A DNA stretch of 64,000 bases from Lota lota (taxonomy: Eukaryota > Chordata > Actinopteri > Gadiformes > Lotidae). The stretch is from positions 124,001 to 188,000 of the forward strand of contig JACYXH010000001.1 of the NCBI GenBank assembly GCA_026745465.1, in the 5' to 3' direction. Both the position numbers and the translations under genes were made by a program. Below are positions 35,121 through 45,574 of the stretch, piece after piece. Under the pieces are notes generated by a model, which was not told where the DNA came from, did no database searches, and worked only from the letters and a program-made list of their open reading frames with translations. How positions within the stretch are numbered: the stretch's first letter is position 1; each line of letters starts with the position of its first letter.

Positions 35121-35600
35121 CTCAACTAGTCCGTAGTAGTAGAAAGGACTAGTCAAACTAATCAACCAGTCCATAGTAGTAGAAAGGACTAGTCAAACTA
35201 ATCAACCAGTCCATAGTAGTAGAAAGGACTAGTCAAACTAATCAACCAGTCCGTAGTAGTAGAAAGGACTAGTCAAACTAATCAACCAGTCCGTAGTAGT
35301 AGAAAGGACTAGTCAACCAGTCCATAGTAGAAGAAAAGACTAATCAACCAATTCATAGTAGTAGTAAGGACTAGTCAACCAGTCCGTAGTAGTAGTAAGG
35401 ACTAGTCAACCAGTCCGTAGTAGTAGTAAGGACTAGTCAACCAGTTCGTAGTAGTAGTAAGGACTAGTCAACCAGTCCGTAGTAGTAGAAAGGACTAGTC
35501 AACCAGTTCATAGTAGTAGTAAGGACAAGTCAACCAGTCCGTAGTAGTAGTAAGGACTAGTCAACCAGTCCGTAGTAGTAGAAAGGACTTTGAAAATGAA
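35121..35600 (+). repeat. 31/40-base minisatellite, about 13 copies
   Basis: Unit agtagtagaaaggactagtc + aaccagtccgt, with a longer form containing aaactaatc at the 5' side. Long units cluster first, short ones later; the last copies decay gradually to about 35700. Confidence 0.92.
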
Positions 35601-35878
35601 TCAACCAGTCTGTAGAAGTAGAAAGCACTAATCAAACAAACCTATCAACCAGTCCTTAGTAGTAGAAAATACTACGCAAACTATTCAACTTGTCAGTATT
35701 GGTAGAAAGAACTCAGCTAGCTTTATCATTCTGCATTTGAAATGGTATGCTAGATTGGAAAATAACCAAGTACAGCTGACAACACCCATAACATGGGAAT
35801 GCCAATTACGGGTGTATCTCTAACCCTGTAGTCTTGCTAGTGCTACACACATGCAGTACGTGTACATGTGGAGGTTAA

Positions 35879-37285
35879 CCTCTTCATCCCGAAATGGCCC
35901 TTATCCGGGTAAATTTAGTGCTATAGGGCTACCGACATATAATGCACTAGGTGGTATTCAATCTAAAACATGACATTTATTTCAGGTGGAAATGAAATCT
36001 TCCACTTGCGCTGTGTTTTAGCTAGGGCTGTTCCTGAATACATAATTTCAAACGAATATCTCAATATTCGGTGAAGAAAAAAGGTCCATTCATAGTGCGT
36101 GTCTTTCACTGCCTGTAAACGTAGCAGGCGGAGACCACTGCTGCAGAATAACGTTTTATCAACTGATCGTTTTTTTTTTAAGTGGTTCAATTGGTAAAAC
36201 ATATGTTATTTTAATAACGAAGTCTAGCAAAACAACAATATCACGTCAGTGGCTTTCAGATCCACTCATCAGCCAGAGTTCGACTTGGTTACAGCAGAGC
36301 TTCAATGCAGCCTAAAAGTTTCCGAACACGGTTTCCAAAGCATGAGAGTAGGCCTACTTCCAACTATCCCAAAGCATGAGAGTAGGCCTACTTCCAACTA
36401 TCCCAAAGCATGAGAGTAGGCCTACTTCCAACTATCCCAAAGCAAATGGAAGGTTTGAACATTGTGCAAAGTTTTGGATACATTTCACGGCAGGACTAGT
36501 GCTATTTCCCCGTTGATAAATCACACAGGCACTATTGTGGGGGACTGATCACCATAAAAGGAAAATCATCGCTACCTGTTCTATTCATGTTGACTAAATA
36601 ACCAACACGTTATTATTAGTAGGTAGAGTTTTTCGGTGTCTTTTGGACTCGTTTGAACATTGAAATAGCTGCTAAATACGTTCATTGTTAAAACCCTTCT
36701 AAAAACGCCCCGATGGCCGGGGGGGTTGATGGCTTGCTTATCCTCACACTGGACGGCAGCTGTCAAAGTGCTACCGGACCATTTGAATAATGTTTGAATA
36801 TCCAAAACAAACGAATTCTATTTTGGTCGTCCCATATTTGGCCATTCTGATGATGGCTGCCGTTACCTCAACTGAAGCGTTGACGTGAAGCGTTCTCTGA
36901 CGTCTAACGCCTTTATATATATCTTATCACTGGGATATTCAGACGACATGTAACCTAGCCTTCTGCCCACAGTCCCCAAATATGCATACATTAAAAACAT
37001 GTTTTTTTTATACTTTATTATTTTTCATCAAAACAAAACGAATATCCGAATACTGAATTGAGATTCGATTAACGAATATCCGAATAGTCGGGATCAGCCC
37101 TAGTTCTAGCTCTAGCTTTATTTCCTCTAACCAAGTATCCACATTGATTATTTCACTTGGCACAACAATCTCCCAGGTGTTACCTTTCTTTTGGTACCGA
37201 GATTACATATAATAGCCCTTGCAGTTGTGGAGATAATAACATACTGGGTATGTTATTTTCAGAAACAGGCCTAGTGATGTTGAGG
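35879..37285 (+). mobile_element. piggyBac-like element, copy 2, split by a hAT insertion
   Basis: TTAA flanks at 35875-35878 and 37286-37289; ends cctcttcatcccgaa and tgttgagg. Lacks about 750 bases present in copy 1. The hAT element at 36023-37102 sits inside. Outside it the flanks join to match copy 1 (tccacttgcgctgtgtt | ctagctttatttcctctaac). Confidence 0.8.
36023..37102 (+). mobile_element. hAT-like element, copy B, complete, with target duplication
   Basis: Ends tagggctgttcc ... ggatcagcccta are inverted repeats. Flanking 8-mers gttttagc (36015-36022) and gttctagc (37103-37110) match at 7 of 8 bases. 1080 bases, no transposase; subterminal gaatatccgaatattcg motifs at both ends. Contains three 34-base VNTR units (36337-36438) where copy A has six. 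Confidence 0.85.
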
Positions 37286-37725
37286 TTAAACCCTCTCCTA
37301 ACCCGGTTCCCGCACCTTTCAATGCACCTTCTGTCCGAGGAGTAGACGTAGTTCATTTTTATGTTCAGATTGAAACATTAGAAACCTCAACGGACTAAAG
37401 GGAATGTCCAATGTCTTTCAAATACTCAAATGCTCGTAGATCTTTTGATTTGTAAACGCTGAGCTCTTAATGTATGTGTGCATTTTCGGGTATAGTGCAA
37501 ATATGTAATGTTTGGTAGAATGAACCCTCTCCTACGTGTACAACCATTGTGTGAATGTGGGTCTGTGAATGTTTGTCTGTATATTTTATGTGTGTGTGTG
37601 TCATAGCTGTGTGTCCATAATTAGTTGTGTTGATGTGTTTTCTCTCCGTCCGTGTGGACATGTGTTCTACTGTGCCTCCTCTCCTCCCTCCTTCCTCCAC
37701 CTCTTCCTCTTCTCCCTTCATCCAG

Positions 37726-37746
37726 GAGATTCCTGAAGGGGACCAG
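37726..37746 (+). CDS. afdn: afdn 21-base microexon (EIPEGDQ), probably alternative
   Basis: Seven codons (EIPEGDQ) lie between a strong acceptor (a long pyrimidine tract ending in cttcatccag) and a donor cag|gtagga, in phase 0 on both sides. It falls exactly between VIQ (exon 15) and KQKNIAG (exon 16). From memory, some mammalian afadin isoforms carry a seven-residue insert EVDQVDQ at this point, and EIPEGDQ shares its first and last residues and its acidic character. Inclusion would lengthen a loop in the DIL domain. The call rests on position, phase and splice signals; inclusion in transcripts is unproven. Confidence 0.75.
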
Positions 37747-37977
37747 GTAGGATAGCAACACCATGCTACTGCTGCTACAACCCTCTCTGTCTCTGTCTCT
37801 GTCTGGCTCTCTCTCTTAACTTTACTGCATCTACCTCAAGTTCTATTTATTTTAATCATTGTCTAACTCTTGTGGCTCCGTTGACCATTCTTTGCTTTAT
37901 TTGACTTCTTGGCCCATTTTTCTCTCTCTCGCGCTTGCACTCTCTCTGTCTCTGTCTATGTCTCTGTCTCTGTTTCT

Positions 37978-37979
37978 GT

Positions 37980-38010
<31 letters not shown>
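37978..38010 (+). repeat. (TG)n microsatellite with flanking CT-rich tract
   Basis: Short TG run preceded by tctctgtctctgtctatg-type CT-rich sequence (37770-37975), about 40 bases after the microexon donor. Such pyrimidine-rich sequence can bind splicing regulators. Confidence 0.85.
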
Positions 38011-38011
<1 letters not shown>

Positions 38012-38425
38012 TGCCTTCTTGACATGTTTTGTTGCTGCTGCTTATTTCCCTCCATTCTAACAGAAACAAAAACCCAAGCCAAATAATTCCTCCTCCAACA
38101 GCTGAAGCTACATCATTATCACCAACTATCAAACTAATTTTATTCAGCTGCCTGGACCTGCCCGGTACTAAAAACAACCTATACCTGCCCATTTATTATG
38201 TAAAAATGATTACAACAGTTACCAAATGCTAAAGTCAAACCACAGGGACAATAGGTTATGCAATGACTTCCAATGTTGCCTCAAATTAAATCCAGTTGAT
38301 TGCATGACCTAGCACTGTTTTCAGCCAATGAGACGGAGAGATTTAAATAACGTGTGCTGTGATGCAGTTGTCCCTGAGGTTAATTTAAATGTTTGGTCAC
38401 TTGTTTAAACATTGTTTGTGACTCA

Positions 38426-38881
38426 TGCTGCGTTCGATTATAACTCGGAGGTCGGAAACTCCAACTTCCTACTAGGAAAAATCGAATAAAACTGCTTATC
38501 AACTCGGAGGTTCCTAGTCGCAAACTCGGGTACGAATTCTCAACCCCCAGTTCAGTCATGCTTACATACAGTACATGGCCACCCACATCATATGGGGTGA
38601 GAACATGGATACATTTTATAAGGTTGTATGAATTTAAAACACATTTCTGACACACATTTGATTTTCAAATTGGTATGCGTTCACAACAATCAGCATACCA
38701 ATACAGTAGTTGGTTAAACCCATACTACTAAACGTTAATGTTATTTCATACTTAGCACAGCACAAAGGTAAGCCGTGAGATTCCACGTTTTTCCGACTTG
38801 ATAGCTCGAAAACATGTAGGTCGGAGATGACTCGTTCTCATCTTCCGACTTCACACACTCTGTCCATAAATGAACGCAGCA
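38426..38881 (+). mobile_element. Inverted-repeat DNA transposon, non-autonomous (TCA target duplication)
   Basis: Ends tgctgcgttc ... gaacgcagca are a perfect 10-base inverted repeat, flanked by tca on both sides (38423-38425, 38882-38884). The inner repeats contain ctcggaggtcggaaa / ttccgactt motifs. A related fragment lies at 55368-55465. A 3-base duplication suggests PIF/Harbinger-like; this is tentative. Confidence 0.65.
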
Positions 38882-38884
38882 TCA

Positions 38885-40729
38885 GTCTTTCAATCCTGCC
38901 TTCCATAACATCATCTACTACTTCCTCTGACTAGCAAGAATGCGGATGAGGATTCCCCCTCCTTACCCTGGTTTTGCTTTGTTATTTTTGACTGTTGACT
39001 ATTTTAATTTGCCTGTTTTGTTTAATAGGTCTGTCTTTGTCTGCTCTAGCATATGCTTGGGGGAGGGAGGGGTGCTTTGGGTTGGGTGCTGGCAGAAACG
39101 GTGCCTTGGGGCCCAGTAACACATTAACAGCAGGGAAAGAGGTGAAACTACATGACCACTAGACCAACACCAGAGCCCTTACATGGGCTTATGCAGATTT
39201 GGGCTGCACCAAAAATACCAAAGAAGACGAACAAAGACGATGAGTTTCACCTCTTTATCTAGTCACTGGTCTCCTCCTGTTCTGTGTGATTTAATTGGTC
39301 ACCGTAGGGCTTCTGAAGAGTTTGGCCAGACACAAGTCTATCCTTAACTACTGACCCTTCTGCCAATCAAACCAGAAACTAAACCCCAAATTTCTCTAAC
39401 TTGCCAAATGCTGGCATCTATGTTTGGACCACCTCTTCTCGTAACAATTTTCCCCAACCCCTCCCCATCTTTGTGTTTCTCTGGCTGTGATTGGTTGATC
39501 CAGAAGCAAAAAAACATTGCGGGGGCCCTGGCATTCTGGATGGCTAATGCCTCGGAGCTCCTGAACTTCGCCAAGCAGGACAAGGATCTGAGCCGGATCA
39601 CACTGGACGGCCAGGACATCCTTGCCCACTTGGTGCAAATGGCCTTCAAGTGAGTAAATACACACATTGTTTAAACAGCCTAACAAACTTTACAGAACAA
39701 TGAAAATCGAACTACGGCGGAAAACGTGGAGTTGTTGGGAAAATATCTAGAAAACAGTATGGAGATAAAAACGTGATCAATTGGTGGAATTAACAATCAT
39801 GTAAAGGAAACTGCAGTTCCTAGAGAGGCCAGTAGTTGGATGTCTTTTAACGTTCAGGTAGGGGTAGGGACCACATCTATAGCTAATGAGACATGATGGC
39901 CAGATGGCCCATAGTGGCCGTTAACCTGCTCCACTTCCTCTTTTCGCCACTGAGCGCCGCCACGGGTACAGGAACGGCGATCTGTTACGTACGGGACGCT
40001 ATCCAATTAGGCTGCCAGTATGGTGGCGGAACAAGGGAAATCCCAGAGGAATGAAATGTCTATTCAAACGCACGCTATCAGGGACATCCAGAGCCCAAGG
40101 GATGTGAATGTATAGGGGCAGGTAAGAGGGGAACTGAGGTCCCTCTGTCCTACCCATCATATGTCTTGTATTGAGATATGGAAGAAGTGCTAGAGAGGGC
40201 TCATGAAACAACAGGGCTCCCACCGTGAGCCATGCAACGTCTGGGAACGTCTGGGAACGTCCAATATGTAGAATTGCACACGTGCATGTGGAGCTTCAGC
40301 TAGCTGCCCGACATTTCTTCCACTGACCTCTTCCTGGAGGTGGGGAGGGGGGGCTGCCCTCCTGTATTGTGGTACATATCGGTAAGGTGCAGTGACCATC
40401 CTACCTTCTGCATCCCAGAGGAACAGCAATGGCTCATGGGAACCGCATGTGAACATGTAGTAGTAAGTCAGACCTGTCAAGCGGAAAACGATGAGGAAAC
40501 ATTAGCCTCAGCAACTGAGCATGCTGCTAACGCGTGCAAATGCTTTTTGATGACCAAAATGAGAGCGTGGTTCCCCCATTGTTCACGTTGAGGACGAGAG
40601 AGGAAAATTGGAGCCTAGAGCGCATGTATTTCATGAGATGTATCTTGGTGTACAAGTGAATGCACATTTTAGGAATGCATTAATGCTATGTGCACATGTC
40701 AACGGCTGTTGTGTGCCATTTCTGTCCAG
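38885..40729. other. Sequence around exon 16 without further features
   Basis: Apart from exon 16 (39504-39649) I see only a 12-base direct repeat (cgtctgggaa near 40230-40260). No other exon or element recognised. Confidence 0.5.
39504..39649 (+). CDS. afdn: afdn coding exon 16: DIL domain
   Basis: Encodes KQKNIAGALAFWMANASELL, NFAKQDKDLSRITLDGQDIL and AHLVQMAFK. The FWMANASELLNF motif is the hallmark of DIL domains, also found in myosin V. Phase 0 in, phase 2 out (AA|gtgagt). Acceptor ggttgatccag. Near-identical to mammalian afadin. Confidence 0.97.
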
Positions 40730-40824
40730 GTATTTGGTGCATTGCCTCCAGGCTGACCTGAACAACTACATGCCAGCTTTTCTAGATGACCCGGAGGAGC
40801 ACAACCCACAGAGACCCAAGATAG
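40730..40824 (+). CDS. afdn: afdn coding exon 17: DIL domain
   Basis: Encodes YLVHCLQADLNNYMPAFLDD then PEEHNPQRPKI, matching mammalian YLVHCLQSELNNYMPAFLDDPEE. Phase 2 in, phase 1 out (ATA G|gtgtgc). Acceptor catttctgtccag. The intron to exon 18 is 164 bases with a short poly-C run near its acceptor. Confidence 0.96.
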
Positions 40825-40988
40825 GTGTGCACAATTTTGCCCTCTCTTTCTCTTTGTCTCGCTTCTACCGTTCCCACTGGCTCACTCTTTTCTCTTGAAC
40901 ACAATGTCCTTCCTGCCTCATTACCTCATCAGTGTAACTGTGCACTGCTGTCTAAGCATCTCCCCCCCCCCCCACCCCCTCCCTGCAG

Positions 40989-41254
40989 AGGACGTGCTGC
41001 ACACACTGACGGGTGCCATGTCGCTGCTGCGGCGTTGCCGTGTCAACGCCGCCCTCACCATCCAGCTGTTCTCCCAGCTCTTCCACTTCATCAACATGTG
41101 GCTGTTCAACAAGCTGGTGACGGAGGCGGACTCGGGCCTGTGCTCCCACTACTGGGGAGCCATCCTGCGCCAGCAGCTCAGCCACATCGAGGCCTGGGCC
41201 GAGAAGCAGGGCCTGGAGCTGGCTGCTGACTGCCACCTTAGCCGCATAGTGCAG
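40989..41254 (+). CDS. afdn: afdn coding exon 18: DIL domain core
   Basis: Encodes EDVLHTLTGAMSLLRRCRVN, AALTIQLFSQLFHFINMWLF, NKLVTEADSGLCSHYWGAIL, RQQLSHIEAWAEKQGLELAA and DCHLSRIVQ. The most conserved exon of the window. Phase 1 in (G|AG), phase 0 out. The donor CAG|gtaccg is weak (mismatches at +4 to +6) and is the first member of a 17-copy minisatellite that repeats the exon end and the donor together; G-runs follow each copy. Confidence 0.97.
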
Positions 41255-41850
41255 GTACCGCAGGGGGGAGGGGGCGCATAGTGCAGGTACCGCAGGGGGG
41301 AGGGGGGGGGAGGGGGCGCATAGTGCAGGTACCGCAGGGGGGAGGGGGGGCATAGTGCAGGTACCGCAGGGGGGAGGGGGCGCATAGTGCAGGTACCGCA
41401 GGGGGGAGGGGGGGCATAGTGCAGGTACCGCAGGGGGGAGGGGGGGGGGTGCACAGTGCAGGTACCGGAGGGGGGAGGGGGCGCATAGTGCAGGTACCGG
41501 AGGGGGGAGGGGGGGCATAGTGCAGGTACCGCAGGGGGGAGGGGGGAGGGGGCGCATAGTGCAGGTACCGCAAGGGGGAGGGGGGGGAGGGGGCGCATAG
41601 TGCAGGTACCGGAGGGGGGAGGGGGGGCATAGTGCAGGTACCGCAGGGGGGAGGGGGGGGAGGGGGCGCATAGTGCAGGTACCGCAGGGGGGAGGGGGGG
41701 AGGGGGCGCATAGTGCAGGTACCGGAGGGGGGAGGGGGCGCATAGTGCAGGTACCGGAGGGGGAGGGGGGGGAGGGGGCGCATAGTGCAGGTACCGGAGG
41801 GGGGAGGGGGCGCATAGTGCAGGTACCAGAGGTTCTGGGTAAGGGGTAGG
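41243..41850 (+). repeat. Minisatellite that duplicates the exon 18 5' splice site, 17 copies
   Basis: Unit cgcatagtgcaggtaccgca + ggggggaggggg, 29-42 bases. The first unit is the last 12 bases of exon 18 plus its donor; 16 more copies of gtgcag|gtacc follow in the intron (the first near 41285, the last near 41823). Reading through the native donor gives a stop at 41279-41281, supplied by the second unit. G-runs make G-quadruplex formation likely. Confidence 0.96.
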
Positions 41851-42130
41851 GTACCAGAGGGGCGAGTGTGCATGTGCGGGGGTGGGGGGTTGGGGGGGGG
41901 GCAAGTAAACAAAAAAGCGTGGTTGTTCTCCAGTTGGAGAACAACCTAAGTAGACTGATCCGTTGCTGTCCCCAAAACATCGTAAACCTCTGTGGGCACA
42001 GAAAGCTTATCGAAAGATGTCCCTTGAAAATGTTGTGCTAAACAGAGTGGGACCTCTGAGAGTTTCTGTGTCTCTGAGAAGTGTAGCTTGGTATGTTGTC
42101 TTATTGTTCATTGTCCATGTGCATTGCCAG

Positions 42131-42274
42131 GCGACCACCCTGCTGACCATGGACAAGTATTCCATGCAGGACGTTCAGAACATCCACAACACCTGCTTTA
42201 AGCTCAACTCCCTGCAGCTCAACGCCCTCATGACCAACTACCACTGTGCCCCTGATGAGCCTTATATACCGCCT
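42131..42274 (+). CDS. afdn: afdn coding exon 19: DIL domain end
   Basis: Encodes ATTLLTMDKYSMQDVQNIHN, TCFKLNSLQLNALMTNYHCA and PDEPYIPP. Matches mammalian ATTLLTMDKY...CFKLNSLQL...YHCAPDEPFIP. Phase 0 in and out. Acceptor gtgcattgccag; donor cct|gtaaga, which runs directly into an AC microsatellite. Confidence 0.96.
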
Positions 42275-42278
42275 GTAA

Positions 42279-42279
<1 letters not shown>

Positions 42280-42320
<41 letters not shown>
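42280..42320 (+). repeat. (AC)n microsatellite at the exon 19 donor
   Basis: AC repeat beginning inside the donor hexamer context (gtaagacacac). Confidence 0.95.
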
Positions 42321-42321
<1 letters not shown>

Positions 42322-42614
42322 CCCCTGATAAGCCTGTAAGACTCACTCAGTCACTCGCACTGTGCTGTTTTACTGTACATTGTTGGAGTCAATATGAAAT
42401 TCAAATGATTTGGGTGCCTACTGTGAATATCAGGACTAAACGTTGAGGTAACACGTCAACACCACACATCAACTGTGACCATTTAGGTCACCTCAATATC
42501 CTGCATCAACAGACCAACACCCCCTCTATTCAGGCCCACCAGGGTTTTGGGGAAATGTGTCAATCCTGGCGATTTCATTCTATTTGAATATCGTTGTCAT
42601 TTTAACTGAACTGT

Positions 42615-42745
42615 GGTGTGTGTGTTGGTTTGTGTGGTGTGCGCGCTGGTGTGTGTGTGTGTGTGTTGTGCCTGCATGTGTGTGTGTGCGTGCCTGCATG
42701 TGTGCGTGTGTGTGTGTGTGGGGTGCCTGCGTGTGTGCGCGCGTG
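42615..42745 (+). repeat. Interrupted TG/GC repeat ahead of exon 20
   Basis: Repeated tgtgtgtgcgtgcctgcatg-type units up to 8 bases before the exon 20 acceptor, taking the place of a pyrimidine tract. Confidence 0.85.
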
Positions 42746-42752
42746 GCTCCAG

Positions 42753-42951
42753 GAGCTTATTGACCATGTGGTGGCGGTGGCGGAGAACACAGCCGACGAG
42801 CTAGCGCGTAGCGACGGGCGTGAAGTCCAGCTGGAGGAGGACCCCGACCTGCAGCTGCCCTTCCTGTTGCCGGAGGACGGCTACTCCTGTGATGTAGTGC
42901 GCAACGTGCCCAACGGCTTCCAGGAGTTCCTGGAGCCCCTGGTGCAGAGAG
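42753..42951 (+). CDS. afdn: afdn coding exon 20: region after DIL
   Basis: Encodes ELIDHVVAVAENTADELARS, DGREVQLEEDPDLQLPFLLP, EDGYSCDVVRNVPNGFQEFL and EPLVQR. Almost unchanged from mammals. Phase 0 in, phase 1 out (G|gtaggg). The acceptor ggctccag is preceded by a TG/GC-rich repeat instead of a normal pyrimidine tract. Confidence 0.96.
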
Positions 42952-43528
42952 GTAGGGCTGCCCTGTTGCCCTGGCGACACATTACCGTTCAGAATGTGCT
43001 CTGTGAACATGTTGAAGAAACGACGCGCTCAAATCGTGGACCTTCTGGTTATCCAGTTGGTTTAGAACACCTCCTTACACGTGTTAAAAAACACTTGTAT
43101 TTTACACATGTAACGATGTGCTCGTTATAACATTTCAAGTAGTTTTTTAAATGTATAACAAGCACTTCTTGTGTGAAAAACATTTGATTTACACAACCCT
43201 CTATCCCTCCCTCCCTATCTCTTTCTCCCGCTCTCTCTTGCTCTGGCCATATTTGCCTGCCTTACCTAAGAGCCCAGGAATGTTGTTGGACTGCAGGATT
43301 CTCAGGTGGACATGTTTCCAGCCCACTCTCTGTGTTTACTTTAGAGAGAGAGAGAGAGCGATAGAGAAAGAATGACAGATAGATAGGGGCTTGTTTTTCC
43401 AAAGAATGCTCGCACAGCCAGTGGCTCTCCACTGGGTGTGCGTACAAAATGAATGACCGAGTGTTCCTGTACGGTAGTGTGCGGTCATATGCTCATGAAG
43501 TAACAACGCTGGCATGTGCTTGTGCTAG

Positions 43529-43635
43529 GGTTCTGTCGCCTGACCCCCCACCCCCGCTCCCCGGGCACCTGGACCGTTCACTTCGAAGGAGCCGATTCCG
43601 ACTGTCACTTTGTGGCGCCAGACACCTCCGACATG
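43529..43635 (+). CDS. afdn: afdn coding exon 21: linker between DIL and PDZ
   Basis: Encodes GFCRLTPHPRSPGTWTVHFE then GADSDCHFVAPDTSDM, matching mammalian GFCRLIPHTRSPGTWTIYFEGAD; the last dozen residues diverge. Phase 1 in (G|GG), phase 0 out at GACATG|gtaggt. Acceptor tgtgcttgtgctag. Confidence 0.94.
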
Positions 43636-43884
43636 GTAGGTTATTAGAAATCCTACAGAGAAGGTTGGCCTGATGGGTCGTACTTAAAGGAGCACGACAC
43701 ATCAGGTCCTGGCTACGACAGGACCTCTCAAACTGTTTTCCAGCCAGTGCCCCGTCGGGCTGACACTAAGCCTCTGGGGCCACTGAGACCTCCGTCAAAT
43801 ATACCTTAGGAGATGCAGAACTTTAATGGCCAAATGTAATATTCATGTCAAAAGGGATTGTAAGTAATTGTGGGTGATGTGGGC

Positions 43885-43922
43885 TGTCGGTCTGATGGCA
43901 CCATGGAGCCATCAGACCGACA
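43885..43922. repeat. Perfect palindrome, 15-base arms
   Basis: Arms 43885-43899 and 43908-43922, with an 8-base loop accatgga. Confidence 0.9.
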
Positions 43923-44405
43923 CACTGACACACAATTACACAATTACTGACTAAACCACTGGACTAAACCACCAGTAGGAGCACTGTATGGCGCTGTCCA
44001 ATGCTGTGTTCAGGAGCCTCTACTGAACTCCATCCCAGTGCATCAAAGCAGTTGTAATACTAGGCTTGCATCACAGCCCTTATGTTCCTAACCATATGTT
44101 GTCTCCCCGCACCGTGCCTCTGTGTATGCTTTATCTTTGAATATACGTAAGGGTTGTCAGCTCCTTATCAACTTCCTGTTTAATTACTGTTTATTTTCGG
44201 TTCTCCAATTTCAAGATGGCGGTGTCAACCCAGTGTCTGTGTGTGTGTTTTATGTGCTCGCACACATTTGCTTATAACGTGCTTATAGATGCACACAACA
44301 GCAGTGAACTGTAATTCGTGATAGTATGGCTTCAATATAGTAATCAGTTATTTGTGTCACTGTTACAAAGATAATGACGGAAAGCAGAAAAGGTGTGTAA
44401 TACTA

Positions 44406-44450
44406 CCCTGGTTACAGCCAGAGGTTGCCAACCCCTGGCTGTAACCAGGG
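44406..44450. repeat. Perfect palindrome, 16-base arms
   Basis: Arms 44406-44421 and 44435-44450; the 13-base loop contains a further small inverted repeat (ggtt/aacc). Confidence 0.9.
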
Positions 44451-44484
44451 TATTTTTCTGGAACTACTGCAGCTGTGGTGTGCT

Positions 44485-44646
44485 AGTATTGGGCTAGTAT
44501 AAGGTCATGTTTATCAGAGACTTCACTATAGTGTTAGACCCTCACATGTAATACTGATGGAGTGATTCAGTGCTGGTATTGGGTTAGTTAAAGGTCTTGC
44601 TTATCAGAGACTTGACAGTATTAGACCCTCACGTGTAATACTGACC
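44485..44646 (+). repeat. Tandem duplication, two copies of about 80-85 bases
   Basis: Two copies of gctagtattgggctagtata ... gtgtaatactga (from about 44485 and 44570), about 85 percent alike by eye. Confidence 0.8.
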
Positions 44647-44894
44647 AGTCTGTCGTTTTTGGATGCTTATATAGTTGCAGCTTCCGTTCCCCATTATAAT
44701 TAAACCCTCAGCTTTTGATTTGGTTGAACTGTTTTGGTGTCGATGCCCCAGTTAAATGTGTTGATCGATGTTCATTGTGTTTATTATTATTGTATAGTAA
44801 GTGTTTTTTTTATCTATGCACCCTAGCAAGACCAGCATACCCCCAGCAGGAAGCATGTGGCTCACATCCCTTACTCCACTCCTGACCTCAGCTC

Positions 44895-45038
44895 ACCGGC
44901 CCCGCCCCACCCTCCCTTCAGCTGCCCCACGCCCCACCCTCCCTTCAGCTGCCCCACGCCCCACCCTCCCTTCAGCTGCCCCACGCCCCACCCTCCCTTC
45001 AGCTGCCCCACGCCCCACCCTCCCTTCAGCTGCCCCAC
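44895..45038 (+). repeat. 27-base minisatellite, 5 copies
   Basis: Unit ccttcagctgccccacgccc + caccctc; each unit carries a cccttcag acceptor-like motif. Followed by a CT microsatellite. Confidence 0.93.
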
Positions 45039-45055
45039 ACCCATACCCCTTTACA

Positions 45056-45187
<132 letters not shown>

Positions 45188-45402
45188 CTGCCCACCCCTG
45201 CCTCCCGTCCCTCCCGTCTCTCCCCCTTCTTCAGCTTCAGTTCTACCCTGCGAGTCGAGATGCAGTAGCTAGTGACTTTCAGCTAGAATTTTTAGCAGTT
45301 TTTGTCACAGCAGAGCCAAGGAACTATTCTTTCACATGATCCTGATTTGTTTGTCTTTGGACTTGGTTGTTGAACAAATGTGTCACTGGACCAAGGATCA
45401 AG

Positions 45403-45454
45403 CAGATCTTGTTTGTGGACTTAATTTGTAACAGAAGTCCACAAACAAGATCTG
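45403..45454. repeat. Perfect palindrome, 20-base arms
   Basis: Arms 45403-45422 and 45435-45454 with a 12-base loop, about 40 bases upstream of exon 22. Confidence 0.92.
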
Positions 45455-45493
45455 TTCCTCCGCTCAACACATCTTTGGCATCTTCCCTTTCAG

Positions 45494-45574
45494 TCAATGA
45501 AGAAGGAGCCAGAGGTTGTCACGGTGACCCTGAAGAAGCACAACGGCATGGGCCTCAGCATCGTTGCAGCCAAG
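45494..45574 (+). CDS. afdn: afdn coding exon 22: PDZ domain start with ligand-binding loop
   Basis: Encodes SMKKEPEVVTVTLKKHNGMG then LSIVAAK. This is beta1 and the carboxylate-binding loop (GMGLSI, equivalent to GLGF) of the PDZ domain, which binds the C-termini of nectins and some receptors. Phase 0 in and out. Acceptor cttccctttcag; donor aag|gtagaa followed 9 bases later by a TG microsatellite. A 124-base CT tract lies about 310 bases upstream. Confidence 0.96.

Noticed and set aside
40952-41980. 342-codon minus-strand proline-rich frame (PLPPPVPALCAPS repeats)
   Set aside because: Antisense translation of exon 18 plus the splice-junction minisatellite; exon 18 on the + strand explains the conservation.
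45233-45330. Alternative exon after the CT tract
   Set aside because: A strong acceptor-like site is present, but all frames stop quickly and no donor with a fitting phase is seen.
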